5,433 nucleotides of DNA, taken from the NCBI GenBank assembly GCA_014804225.1, contig JAAVAF010000001.1, positions 3,321-8,753 of the forward strand, written 5' to 3'. Below are positions 1-5,346 of this stretch, piece by piece. A program made the position numbers and the translations under genes. Every line of letters begins with the position of its first letter. The stretch's first letter is position 1. This DNA comes from Lachnospiraceae bacterium. GTDB taxonomy: Bacteria > Bacillota > Clostridia > Lachnospirales > Lachnospiraceae. Under the pieces are notes generated by a model. That model searched no databases, was not told where the DNA came from, and saw only the letters and a list, made by a program, of their open reading frames with translations.

Positions 1-3
1 TTG

Positions 4-63
4 AATAAAAAAAGACAACGAAAAGCATTTATATCAACATATAAATTGCAATTTCATTGTCTT
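4..63 (-). terminator. Intrinsic terminator after efp
   Basis: On the minus strand a 7 bp outer stem (AAGACAA at 63-57 with TTGTCTT at 18-12) continues through a G-U pair and four more pairs (GAAA with TTTC). An inner helix follows (ATTTATAT at 46-39 with ATATAAAT at 34-27, loop GTTG). The hairpin is followed by a run of seven T (13-7), then ATTC. The G-U pair is C-A on the plus strand, and no T run lies on the other side, so it is oriented for leftward transcripts. It starts 27 bp after the efp stop and would end efp or the whole aro-efp transcript. Confidence 0.85.
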
Positions 64-89
64 AATCATTCAATTTGAAATTTAATGTA

Positions 90-647
90 TTAAACACGTG
101 AAAGATACTCGCCTGTTCTTGTATCAATCTTAATCACATCATTTACATCTACAAACAGCGGAACATAAACAGTCGCACCTGTTTCAACAACTGCGGGCTT
201 TGTAGCACCGGTTGCCGTGTCTCCCTTAAAGCCGGGTTCTGTGTCCGTAATCGCAAGCTCTACGAATAAAGGCGGCTCAATCGCAAACACGTTGCCGTTG
301 TGCGAGCAAACCTTAACCATTTCATTTTCCTTAACAAACTTAAGAGAATCTCCAACCTTCTCTGCGTTAAGTCCAATCTGCTCATAGTTTTCCGTATCCA
401 TGAAGTTGTAAATATCTCCGTCTGCATACAGATACTGCATTTCTCTTCTGTCAATACGCGCCTGCGGGCATTTCTCAGTGGGTCTGAAAGTCTTTTCTAC
501 AACGCCTCCACTAATGATATTCTTCAGTTTTGTTCTTACGAAAGCAGCTCCTTTTCCGGGCTTTACATGCTGGAATTCGATAATCTGATAAATATTACCT
601 TCATACTCTATCGTAATGCCATTTCTGAAATCTCCTGCTGAAATCAT
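90..647 (-). CDS. efp: Elongation factor P
   Basis: The 185-residue protein has the full usual EF-P length and fold order: an N-terminal KOW-like domain (about 1-63) and two OB domains (about 64-126 and 127-185). EF-P binds ribosomes stalled between the P and E sites and helps form peptide bonds at polyproline stretches. The tip loop is HVKPGKGAAF, which places the conserved modifiable lysine at K32, as in Bacillus subtilis EF-P. The family C-terminal signature is seen at about 150-163 (KPAVVETGATVYVP). The start is well supported: AGGAGG lies 7 bases before the ATG. The gene follows aroQ by 165 bp, has its own promoter at 756-784 and is followed by a strong terminator. Which modification K32 carries, and by what enzyme, cannot be told from this window. 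Confidence 0.98.
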   Translation of the reverse strand: MISAGDFRNGITIEYEGNIYQIIEFQHVKPGKGAAFVRTKLKNIISGGVVEKTFRPTEKCPQARIDRREMQYLYADGDIYNFMDTENYEQIGLNAEKVGDSLKFVKENEMVKVCSHNGNVFAIEPPLFVELAITDTEPGFKGDTATGATKPAVVETGATVYVPLFVDVNDVIKIDTRTGEYLSRV

Positions 648-731
648 AAATCTTCCTCCTAATATCGTAACCGCTCTGTGCCATCACTACAGGCAAAATC
701 AATGTTTCTGCACAAAACAGTCCTTATTCAC

Positions 732-746
732 TTGTAACGTTTACAA
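732..746. promoter_or_regulatory. Possible operator (cre-like palindrome) near the efp transcription start
   Basis: TTGTAA and TTACAA form a perfect 6 bp inverted repeat around a 3 bp centre. On the minus strand it reads TTGTAAACGTTACAA. The central CG flanked by TGTAAA resembles LacI-family operators and the catabolite repression element bound by CcpA, but it is one base shorter than a perfectly symmetric 14 bp cre (TGTAAACGTTTACA). It covers about +3 to +17 of the predicted efp transcript, where a bound protein could block elongation. It could instead form a small hairpin at the 5' end of the mRNA, or have no function. Confidence 0.3.
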
Positions 747-755
747 TCCTAAACC

Positions 756-784
756 ATTTTATAACAATTTCCTATAGATTTCAA
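756..784 (-). promoter_or_regulatory. Sigma-A-type promoter of efp
   Basis: The minus strand shows a -35 box TTGAAA (784-779), a 17 bp spacer and a -10 box TAAAAT (761-756), each one base from consensus. The predicted start is near 749, giving an mRNA leader of about 100 bases before efp. No intrinsic terminator is visible between aroQ and this promoter, so read-through from the aro genes probably adds to efp expression. Confidence 0.7.
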
Positions 785-812
785 CTACTATTTTTTACAT
801 TTCGCATATTTT

Positions 813-1250
813 TTATGACTTGCCCTTTTCCAGAACAAAATCAATCGCCATAAGATAGCCCTCAAGTCCCTTCCCGTAAATCTGATAGTCGCAGGCCGGC
901 TTTGTCACGGAAGTTTTGCGAAATTCCTCGCGCTTTGTAATGTCCGAAATATGAATCTCAACCTTTGGCACGGTAATACTCGCAAGCGCGTCCCGAATTG
1001 CATAAGAATAATGCGTATAGGCACCAGGATTGATGACAATTCCATCCGTGCCGTCAAAATATGCCTCCTGTATTCTGTCAATGATCGCGCCCTCATGATT
1101 TGACTGAAAACAAGTTATCTCGCAGTCCTCTTTTTTTGCTTTCTCCTGTATCATATTTACAAGATAGTTGTAATCCTGTGTTCCGTATATTCCTTTTTCC
1201 CGGATGCCTAAAAAATTCAGATTTGGGCCGTTAATCACTAATATTTTCAT
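813..1250 (-). CDS. aroQ: 3-dehydroquinate dehydratase, type II
   Basis: This enzyme removes water from 3-dehydroquinate to give 3-dehydroshikimate, step three of the shikimate pathway. The product from the chosen start is 145 residues, normal for the small dodecameric type II family. It begins with the family signature KILVINGPNLNFLG. The lid has R17 and the catalytic tyrosine Y22 (in EKGIYG). The substrate-binding segment NPGAYTHYS begins at N74, and VEIHISDI holds E98 and the catalytic histidine H100, followed by R111. An ATG 15 bases further upstream overlaps the GGAGG ribosome site, so the start at 1250 is preferred. It lies 33 bp after aroK in the same direction. In many relatives pepP sits between aroQ and efp; here it does not. 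Confidence 0.97.
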   Translation of the reverse strand: MKILVINGPNLNFLGIREKGIYGTQDYNYLVNMIQEKAKKEDCEITCFQSNHEGAIIDRIQEAYFDGTDGIVINPGAYTHYSYAIRDALASITVPKVEIHISDITKREEFRKTSVTKPACDYQIYGKGLEGYLMAIDFVLEKGKS

Positions 1251-1256
1251 ATTAAA

Positions 1257-1261
1257 CCTCC
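1257..1261 (-). promoter_or_regulatory. Ribosome binding site that fixes the aroQ start
   Basis: GGAGG lies 6 bases before the ATG at 1250. The alternative in-frame ATG at 1265 would translate through this site and has no comparable site of its own. Confidence 0.85.
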
Positions 1262-1283
1262 ACATTGCTAATGACTTGCGAAT

Positions 1284-1811
1284 TTATGCCTTTGCATAAA
1301 TTTTTCCTATTCTTCTTATGATTTCTTCCGCTGCCTCCTGCTGTGTCAGACTGTCCACATCAATGATAAACTCTGCCGCTGCCTCATATGCGGAACCTCT
1401 GCTTTTTATCATTTCTCTGATGCGTTCTAACGGATTGTCACACTGCAAAAGCGGCCGCGTTGTATCTCCCTTAATGCGCTCATAAACTGTTTCCGGCTTT
1501 ACGCGCATATAAACCACTGTGCCAAGCTGTCTTAACAGCTTCTGATTTTCCTCCCGTACAGGCATTCCGCCCCCTGTAGAAATGACAAGTCCGTCATTTT
1601 TATCTGTGATCATTTTCTCAAGAAGCGCTGTTTCCATCGCACGGAAGGCATCTTCTCCGTCTTTTTCAAAAATATCGCTGATGCTCCTATTCTGCTGCGC
1701 AACAATCATCTCGTCAGTATCTGCAAACGTACGCTTTGTGAGCTTTACAATGCTTTTCCCTACGGTCGTTTTTCCGCAGCCCATGTATCCGATTAAAATA
1801 ATATTTTTCAT
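1284..1811 (-). CDS. aroK: Shikimate kinase
   Basis: The 175-residue cytoplasmic enzyme uses ATP to phosphorylate shikimate at the 3-hydroxyl, step five of the pathway. A Walker A loop GYMGCGKTT is at 8-16. FADTDE at 29-34 supplies the magnesium- and shikimate-binding aspartates D31 and D33. R57 lies in FRAMET, the shikimate-binding GGG is at 80-82, and the lid arginine R119 is in RPLL, followed by R138 and Y142 near the adenine-binding end. All key residues are present and the length is normal. Its ATG overlaps the last base of the aroE stop (TAATG), with GAGG just upstream inside aroE, which suggests translational coupling. aroK and aroL name the same activity in different species; the aroK symbol is used here by family. 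Confidence 0.97.
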   Translation of the reverse strand: MKNIILIGYMGCGKTTVGKSIVKLTKRTFADTDEMIVAQQNRSISDIFEKDGEDAFRAMETALLEKMITDKNDGLVISTGGGMPVREENQKLLRQLGTVVYMRVKPETVYERIKGDTTRPLLQCDNPLERIREMIKSRGSAYEAAAEFIIDVDSLTQQEAAEEIIRRIGKIYAKA

Positions 1812-2689
1812 TATTTCCTCACATTTTCCTGAAGCTTTTGATAAATTTTCTGCGCGTTTTCATCTGACACTTTGCAGCCGTTCCACAATTCAAACGCATC
1901 AAGCGCCTGATATAAAAGCATCTTTAATCCGTTAAATGCCATACCGCCGTTTGCCGCAACATTTTTCATAAACTGCGTTTCCCACGGTGAATAAATCAAA
2001 TCGTACCCAAATGCGATATAATGATAAAAATCACCGTCCTCGATAACCACATCATTTACATTTGGTGAAAGTCCTACGCTCGTGCATTGTATCACGACAT
2101 ATCGGTTTTCCGCGCCTGTTAAAAGCTTTTGATAATCGGAAAGCGGCATCGCCTCCACGCACTCTGTTCCAAGTGCCTTATTGACCTCAGACGCTACGTA
2201 TTCTGCCTTTTCGACGCTTCGGTTCAATAAATGCACCTTGTCTGCACCATTTGCGGCACACAAAAAGGCAACTGCGCGTCCCACGCCGCCTGCACCCAAG
2301 ATGATAACTTCCTCACCCTCAATATTTACGCCGTCGCTTTTCATCGCGCGCAAAAGACCCGTCATATCCGTATTATAACCTTTATATCCACCCTCTGTCC
2401 GCACAAGCGTATTTACTGCCCCAATTTTTTCGGCAAGCGAATCGATTTCGGCGAGCTGCGCGATTACGTCACTCTTGTAAGGCACGGTCACGTTCATTCC
2501 AAGAATATTTAACCCGTATGCGCCCTTTACCGCCGCCTCAAGCTGCCCTTCCTTTACGTGAAACGGCACATATGTCATATTAATTCCCATCATCTCTGAA
2601 AGCGCATTGTGTATCACAGGCGACATCGTGTGCTCCACAGGATTCCCGATAATACCGCATGTCCTTGTTTTTCCGTTAATCTCAATCAC
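1811..2689 (-). CDS. aroE: Shikimate dehydrogenase (NADP-dependent)
   Basis: The 292-residue enzyme reduces 3-dehydroshikimate to shikimate, step four of the pathway. The N-terminal substrate domain has GNPVEHTMSPVIHN at 15-28, where T21 and S23 stand at the usual two shikimate-contacting serines. NVTVPYK ends in the catalytic lysine K72; N93 and D108 (in GYNTD) complete the site. The Rossmann domain starts with GAGGVG at 132-137, and NRS at 156-158 marks the usual NADP-recognition loop. Q261 in the C-terminal helix matches the conserved glutamine. The start codon is GTG, supported by AGGAGG 7 bases upstream. It starts 1 bp after the yqeG stop and ends overlapping aroK. A quinate/shikimate dehydrogenase role is possible in the family, but the aroK and aroQ neighbours favour biosynthesis. 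Confidence 0.97.
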   Translation of the reverse strand: MIEINGKTRTCGIIGNPVEHTMSPVIHNALSEMMGINMTYVPFHVKEGQLEAAVKGAYGLNILGMNVTVPYKSDVIAQLAEIDSLAEKIGAVNTLVRTEGGYKGYNTDMTGLLRAMKSDGVNIEGEEVIILGAGGVGRAVAFLCAANGADKVHLLNRSVEKAEYVASEVNKALGTECVEAMPLSDYQKLLTGAENRYVVIQCTSVGLSPNVNDVVIEDGDFYHYIAFGYDLIYSPWETQFMKNVAANGGMAFNGLKMLLYQALDAFELWNGCKVSDENAQKIYQKLQENVRK

Positions 2690-2690
2690 T

Positions 2691-3197
2691 TTATTTCCTC
2701 CTCTTTTGCGTTCTCTGATAAGAAAGCAGCACGATTTTCTCTAAATACCGCTTTAATACAATTTGAATTTCCTCTTTCGGGTGTATCGGCTTTACAAGAA
2801 TGGAATATAATCCTGCCTTGTTCGCCCCCCACACATCCGTAAAAATCTGGTCACCGACAAACAGTGTCGTATTTTCATCGGTTCCCATTGTTATAAAAGC
2901 TTGTCTATAGTTCTTCGGATTGGGTTTCCCCGCCTTAAAAATATAAGGCGCATCTACCGCATCACAAAACATTTTGACACGCGGTTCCTTGTTATTGGAA
3001 AGCATTGTTACACGATAGCCTATCTTTTTCAGTCGTTCGAACAAAGCAATCGCACGCTCGTCCGCGGGCATGCCATGCGGTACAAGCGTGTTATCAATAT
3101 CAAAAATAATGCCTCGAAAACCTCTTTTATAGAAATCTTCAAAATCAATTTCATACGTAGAATTTAAATATTCCTTTGGATAAAATCCTTCAAACAT
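2691..3197 (-). CDS. yqeG: YqeG-family HAD phosphatase
   Basis: The 168-residue protein carries all HAD phosphatase motifs: motif I FDIDNTLV with nucleophile D33 and acid/base D35, motif II MLSNN with S67, motif III lysine K91 in GKPNPK, and motif IV VGDQIFTDV with D116 and D121. The absence of a large cap insertion fits the HAD IIIA group. The FYPKEYL start is typical of YqeG. The family is related to yeast Gep4-type phosphatidylglycerophosphate phosphatases, so a lipid role is plausible but cannot be proven here. It is the first gene of the leftward cluster, with its own promoter, a weaker ribosome site (AAGGGA) than its neighbours, and only 1 bp to aroE. B. subtilis also keeps yqeG next to aroE (with yqeH between), which supports the assignment; a direct role in aromatic synthesis is not implied. 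Confidence 0.93.
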   Translation of the reverse strand: MFEGFYPKEYLNSTYEIDFEDFYKRGFRGIIFDIDNTLVPHGMPADERAIALFERLKKIGYRVTMLSNNKEPRVKMFCDAVDAPYIFKAGKPNPKNYRQAFITMGTDENTTLFVGDQIFTDVWGANKAGLYSILVKPIHPKEEIQIVLKRYLEKIVLLSYQRTQKRRK

Positions 3198-3235
3198 CTT
3201 AATCCCTTGTTCCTTCCATAATCTACATCTTTTAT

Positions 3236-3264
3236 ATTCTATATCATACTCTCCGATATTTCAA
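3236..3264 (-). promoter_or_regulatory. Promoter of the yqeG-aroE-aroK-aroQ operon
   Basis: The minus strand shows TTGAAA (3264-3259), a 17 bp spacer and TAGAAT (3241-3236), each one base from consensus. Transcription should start near 3229, leaving a leader of about 32 bases before yqeG. The -35 box is identical to that of efp. Confidence 0.7.
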
Positions 3265-3300
3265 CAATTAATGCAGATACTATAGTAAGAAACATCACTA

Positions 3301-3330
3301 TTTCCTATAGAATAAAAAAACAATAGGAAA
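3301..3330. repeat. 8 bp inverted repeat in the yqeG/Dabb intergenic region
   Basis: TTTCCTAT (3301-3308) and ATAGGAAA (3323-3330) are perfect inverted copies separated by 14 AT-rich bases. The right arm covers the position where a -35 box for the rightward Dabb promoter would lie. A second pattern overlaps it: GAAACATC occurs at 3289-3296 and again at 3327-3334, as a direct repeat 38 bp apart. The arrangement looks like a protein-binding region, but the regulator is unknown. Confidence 0.4.
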
Positions 3331-3343
3331 CATCGCTTTCTTA

Positions 3344-3352
3344 TGTTATAAT
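3344..3352 (+). promoter_or_regulatory. Extended -10 promoter of the Dabb gene
   Basis: TGTTATAAT contains a perfect TATAAT (3347-3352) with the TG of an extended -10 element one base upstream. No good -35 box is found 16-18 bp upstream (TAGGAA at 17 bp). Transcription should begin near 3359, about 27 bases before the start codon. Confidence 0.7.
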
Positions 3353-3372
3353 GAAACAATAAAATCAAATTT

Positions 3373-3378
3373 GGGAGG
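3373..3378 (+). promoter_or_regulatory. Ribosome binding site that fixes the Dabb start
   Basis: GGGAGG lies 7 bases before the ATG at 3386. An in-frame TTG at 3371 overlaps this site and is therefore an unlikely start. Confidence 0.85.
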
Positions 3379-3385
3379 AAATACT

Positions 3386-3676
3386 ATGATAAGACACATC
3401 TGTATGTTTACATTAAAAGAAGAAAACAAAGAAGCAACGATCACAACATTTTTCGAAAGAGCACAAAAACTAAGAGAAATAGAGTTCATTAAAAAATTTG
3501 AAGTCGTTCAAAACGCAGAAAAAACACCAGCTTCCAATTACGATGTTGCTCTGATTTTCGACTTTGATTCTGTAGAAACATTGGATCAATATCAAAAATC
3601 ACCGCAACACATTGAATTCGGAGAATTTGTATCTTCTGTGAGGGTTAACAGAGCTTGCATTGACTATGAATTTTAG
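3386..3676 (+). CDS. Dabb-domain (stress-responsive alpha/beta barrel) protein
   Basis: This is a 96-residue protein filling a single dimeric alpha/beta-barrel (ferredoxin-like) domain. It opens with IRHICMFTLKE, the usual first strand of the family with its histidine at position 3. A helix follows (about 14-30), then a strand with FEVVQN, then YDVALIFDFDS (second conserved strand) and the helix ETLDQYQKSPQHIEFGEFV, where the family has its conserved YxxxPxH pattern. Members include plant stress proteins and some polyketide cyclases; most bacterial single-domain members have no proven substrate. There is no signal peptide or membrane segment, so it is probably cytoplasmic. It is the only full-length gene on the plus strand, has its own promoter, and its TAG overlaps the end of the convergent MATE gene. 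Precise function unknown. Confidence 0.88.
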   Translation: MIRHICMFTLKEENKEATITTFFERAQKLREIEFIKKFEVVQNAEKTPASNYDVALIFDFDSVETLDQYQKSPQHIEFGEFVSSVRVNRACIDYEF

Positions 3677-5040
3677 TTTTCCGCATCTGCCATTCCACGA
3701 AGTTCTTTGATCACGAACATTATAATAACATTGGTCAATACAAACGTAAGCGCATCCGCCACAGGCTGTGCCAACTGAAGTCCTATTTCATCAAAGAGCC
3801 TTGGTAAAATCAAAATTGCCGGAATGAAAAACAATCCCTGTTTACTAATTGCAGTAAGAGTTGCCCGAAAACTGTAACCAATCGACTGAGCCAGCATATT
3901 TCCCATAATGGAATACGCCTGAAAAGGAAGCATACAGCACTGCATCTTCAGCGCCAACGCGCCAATGCGGATTACCTCTGCATCTTCTTTTCGAAACAGC
4001 TGCATAATCGGTGTAGAAACAGCAAACATAATCACGCCCATGACCGACAAAAATACGAGAGCTACACGCCGACAGAAAAAATATGCTTCCAGTACCCTGT
4101 CATACCGTTTTGCTCCAAAATTAAAACCGCACACAGGCTGAAAGCCTTGACCAAAACCAATCAAAGCGGAATTTATAAACATCATGATTCGTGTAACGAT
4201 AGACATTGCCGCTACCGCCGCATCCCCAAAGTCGGAGGCTGCCACATTTAAAAGGACCGATGCCACACTCGCCAGTCCCTGCCTTCCGAGCGTCGGCAGT
4301 CCAGCAGAAAGAATTTCTTTATATACCCATCCCTGAAACGTAAAATATTTTGGCAGTGGCTTTAAAACATTTTTTGAACGAACCACCAGAATCAGCAAAA
4401 TCGTGAAGCTGACAAATTGACTGAAAATCGTTGCAATTGCCGCTCCGGAAATCCCCATATCGAATCCAAAAATCAAAATAGGATCTAAAATAACATTCAA
4501 TACCCCACCAGTTGTAATGCCGATCATCGAAAGTGCAGCATTTCCCTGAGAACGAAGATGATTGTTAAACACAAAAGAAACCGTCATGTAGGGAGCCGCA
4601 ATCAATATATATTTGCCATAATCCTTGGCATAGGGCGCAATGGTGTCCGTCGCTCCAAGTATCCGAACCATACGGTCGATATTGGAAATACCAAAAACTG
4701 CCAGAATAAGTCCGAAAACAAAAGCCGTGTATACTGCCACAGAGCAGGCTCTCTGAGCTTTCTCCTGTTGTTTGGCTCCCAACATTCTGGACATATAATT
4801 TCCGCTTCCCATACCAAGCGTAAAACCAATCGCCTGAATCATAGCCATGAGAGAAAAATTCACTCCAACTGCCCCGGAAGCGCTTGTATTCAACTGACTT
4901 ACAAAAAAAGTATCCGCCATGTTATATATGGAAGTTACCAGCATACTGATGATCGTCGGCACTGCCAGTCTGGGTATCAACTTGCTGACAGGTGTTTCGG
5001 TCATCATTTTATATTTTTCTTCATAGCTCAATGCTTTCAT
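3673..5040 (-). CDS. MATE-family multidrug efflux transporter (MepA-like)
   Basis: The 455-residue membrane protein has the usual MATE length and a hydrophobic pattern consistent with 12 transmembrane helices in two related halves. The first half shows YNMADTFFV at about 39-47, GNYMSRMLGAKQQEKA at 80-95 and LNVILDPILIFGFD at 181-194. The second half has the matching GFNFGAKRYDRV. These features resemble the MepA/DinF side of the family, which exports cationic drugs and metabolites using a sodium or proton gradient; the actual substrate and ion cannot be told. GGAGG lies 8 bases before the chosen ATG; an ATG 15 bases upstream (5055) overlaps that site and was rejected. It has its own promoter with a leader of about 119 bases. 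No regulator gene is visible beside it inside the window. Confidence 0.95.
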   Translation of the reverse strand: MKALSYEEKYKMMTETPVSKLIPRLAVPTIISMLVTSIYNMADTFFVSQLNTSASGAVGVNFSLMAMIQAIGFTLGMGSGNYMSRMLGAKQQEKAQRACSVAVYTAFVFGLILAVFGISNIDRMVRILGATDTIAPYAKDYGKYILIAAPYMTVSFVFNNHLRSQGNAALSMIGITTGGVLNVILDPILIFGFDMGISGAAIATIFSQFVSFTILLILVVRSKNVLKPLPKYFTFQGWVYKEILSAGLPTLGRQGLASVASVLLNVAASDFGDAAVAAMSIVTRIMMFINSALIGFGQGFQPVCGFNFGAKRYDRVLEAYFFCRRVALVFLSVMGVIMFAVSTPIMQLFRKEDAEVIRIGALALKMQCCMLPFQAYSIMGNMLAQSIGYSFRATLTAISKQGLFFIPAILILPRLFDEIGLQLAQPVADALTFVLTNVIIMFVIKELRGMADAEN

Positions 5041-5132
5041 CCTACGTTCCTCCATTTTTCTATTGCAGATTGTGCCGATAATTCATTTGTTTTTACATAT
5101 TTCCGCAATTGAATAAAATCAGATATCAACAT
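5037..5132 (-). other. Short ORF in the MATE leader, possibly a leader peptide
   Basis: An ATG at 5132 opens a 31-codon frame ending in a TGA that overlaps the MATE ATG (ATGA). The MATE ribosome site lies inside it. The peptide begins MLISDFIQLRKY and ends EKWRNVG, with no signal peptide or known motif. A clear ribosome site before its ATG is missing; only GGGATGAG lies upstream, rather far away. A stop in the same frame (5141-5139) separates it from an even shorter ATG frame at 5156. It may be a translated leader that couples to MATE, or just a chance open frame. Confidence 0.2.
5049..5053 (-). promoter_or_regulatory. Ribosome binding site that fixes the MATE start
   Basis: GGAGG lies 8 bases before the ATG at 5040. 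Upstream of the alternative ATG at 5055 there is only AT-rich sequence without a purine-rich site. Confidence 0.8.
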
Positions 5133-5165
5133 GAAATATTACTCATCCCTGTTCATACAAATTTG

Positions 5166-5194
5166 ATTTTACCACAAATTTCCCTTAATGTCAT
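5166..5194 (-). promoter_or_regulatory. Promoter of the MATE gene
   Basis: The minus strand shows ATGACA (5194-5189), a 17 bp spacer and TAAAAT (5171-5166), with TGG just before the -10 giving an extended -10 element. The predicted start is near 5159, leaving an unusually long leader of about 119 bases before MATE. Confidence 0.6.
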
Positions 5195-5224
5195 TTACTT
5201 TCAAAACAGTTTGCAGGTGAAAAT

Positions 5225-5245
5225 TTAGGGAATGCTCGTCCCTAA
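5225..5245. repeat. Perfect 7 bp inverted repeat between the MATE promoter and the rightward promoter
   Basis: TTAGGGA (5225-5231) and TCCCTAA (5239-5245) flank a 7 bp centre. The repeat is about 30 bp upstream of the MATE -35 box and 64 bp upstream of the rightward -35 box. The 21 bp size fits a dimer-bound operator. As RNA it would form a 7 bp hairpin, but only a short T run (ATTTT) follows on the minus strand, so a terminator is unlikely. Confidence 0.4.
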
Positions 5246-5309
5246 TCTTGTGTATTTTAATGACATATATTTTACGAATTGCTGAATTGATATTCATACT
5301 ACAAAACAA

Positions 5310-5339
5310 TTGAAAACTATCTTTTCTTAATGATATAAT
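5310..5339 (+). promoter_or_regulatory. Strong rightward promoter at the window end
   Basis: TTGAAA (5310-5315), an 18 bp spacer and a perfect TATAAT (5334-5339), preceded by TGA as an extended -10 element, make this the best promoter match in the window. Transcription should begin near 5346 and continue past the right edge. It is divergent from the MATE promoter. Confidence 0.7.
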
Positions 5340-5346
5340 GACATGG

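Noticed and set aside
300..641. Plus-strand open frame opposite efp
   Set aside because: It lies entirely antisense to a clear EF-P gene and has no recognisable domain or ribosome site.
601..684. Minus-strand ATG frame at 684 running into efp out of frame (begins MAQSGYDIRR)
   Set aside because: No ribosome site is seen before it, and it overlaps the efp start in another frame without family resemblance.
905..1096. Second minus-strand frame inside aroQ
   Set aside because: It is a shifted-frame shadow of aroQ, whose own frame holds every catalytic motif.
1251..1265. Longer aroQ start at the ATG at 1265
   Set aside because: The extra five codons contain the GGAGG ribosome site of the ATG at 1250, and the family sequence begins at the second ATG.
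1582..1935. Plus-strand open frame across the aroK-aroE junction
   Set aside because: It is antisense to two well-supported genes and its sequence is a shadow of them.
2231..2512. Plus-strand open frame opposite aroE
   Set aside because: Antisense to conserved aroE motifs, with no ribosome site and no known domain.
3660..3720. Terminator between the convergent Dabb and MATE genes
   Set aside because: Only a weak 5 bp stem (TCTGT/ACAGA) lies just beyond the MATE stop, inside the Dabb gene, and no T run follows it; nothing was found on the other side.
5041..5055. Longer MATE start at the ATG at 5055
   Set aside because: The extra codons contain the GGAGG site used by the ATG at 5040.
4558..5112. 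Long plus-strand open frame of 184 codons opposite MATE
   Set aside because: Almost all of it is antisense to the conserved N-terminal half of MATE, its composition is rich in His, Arg and Ser as expected for a shadow frame, and no promoter or ribosome site precedes it.
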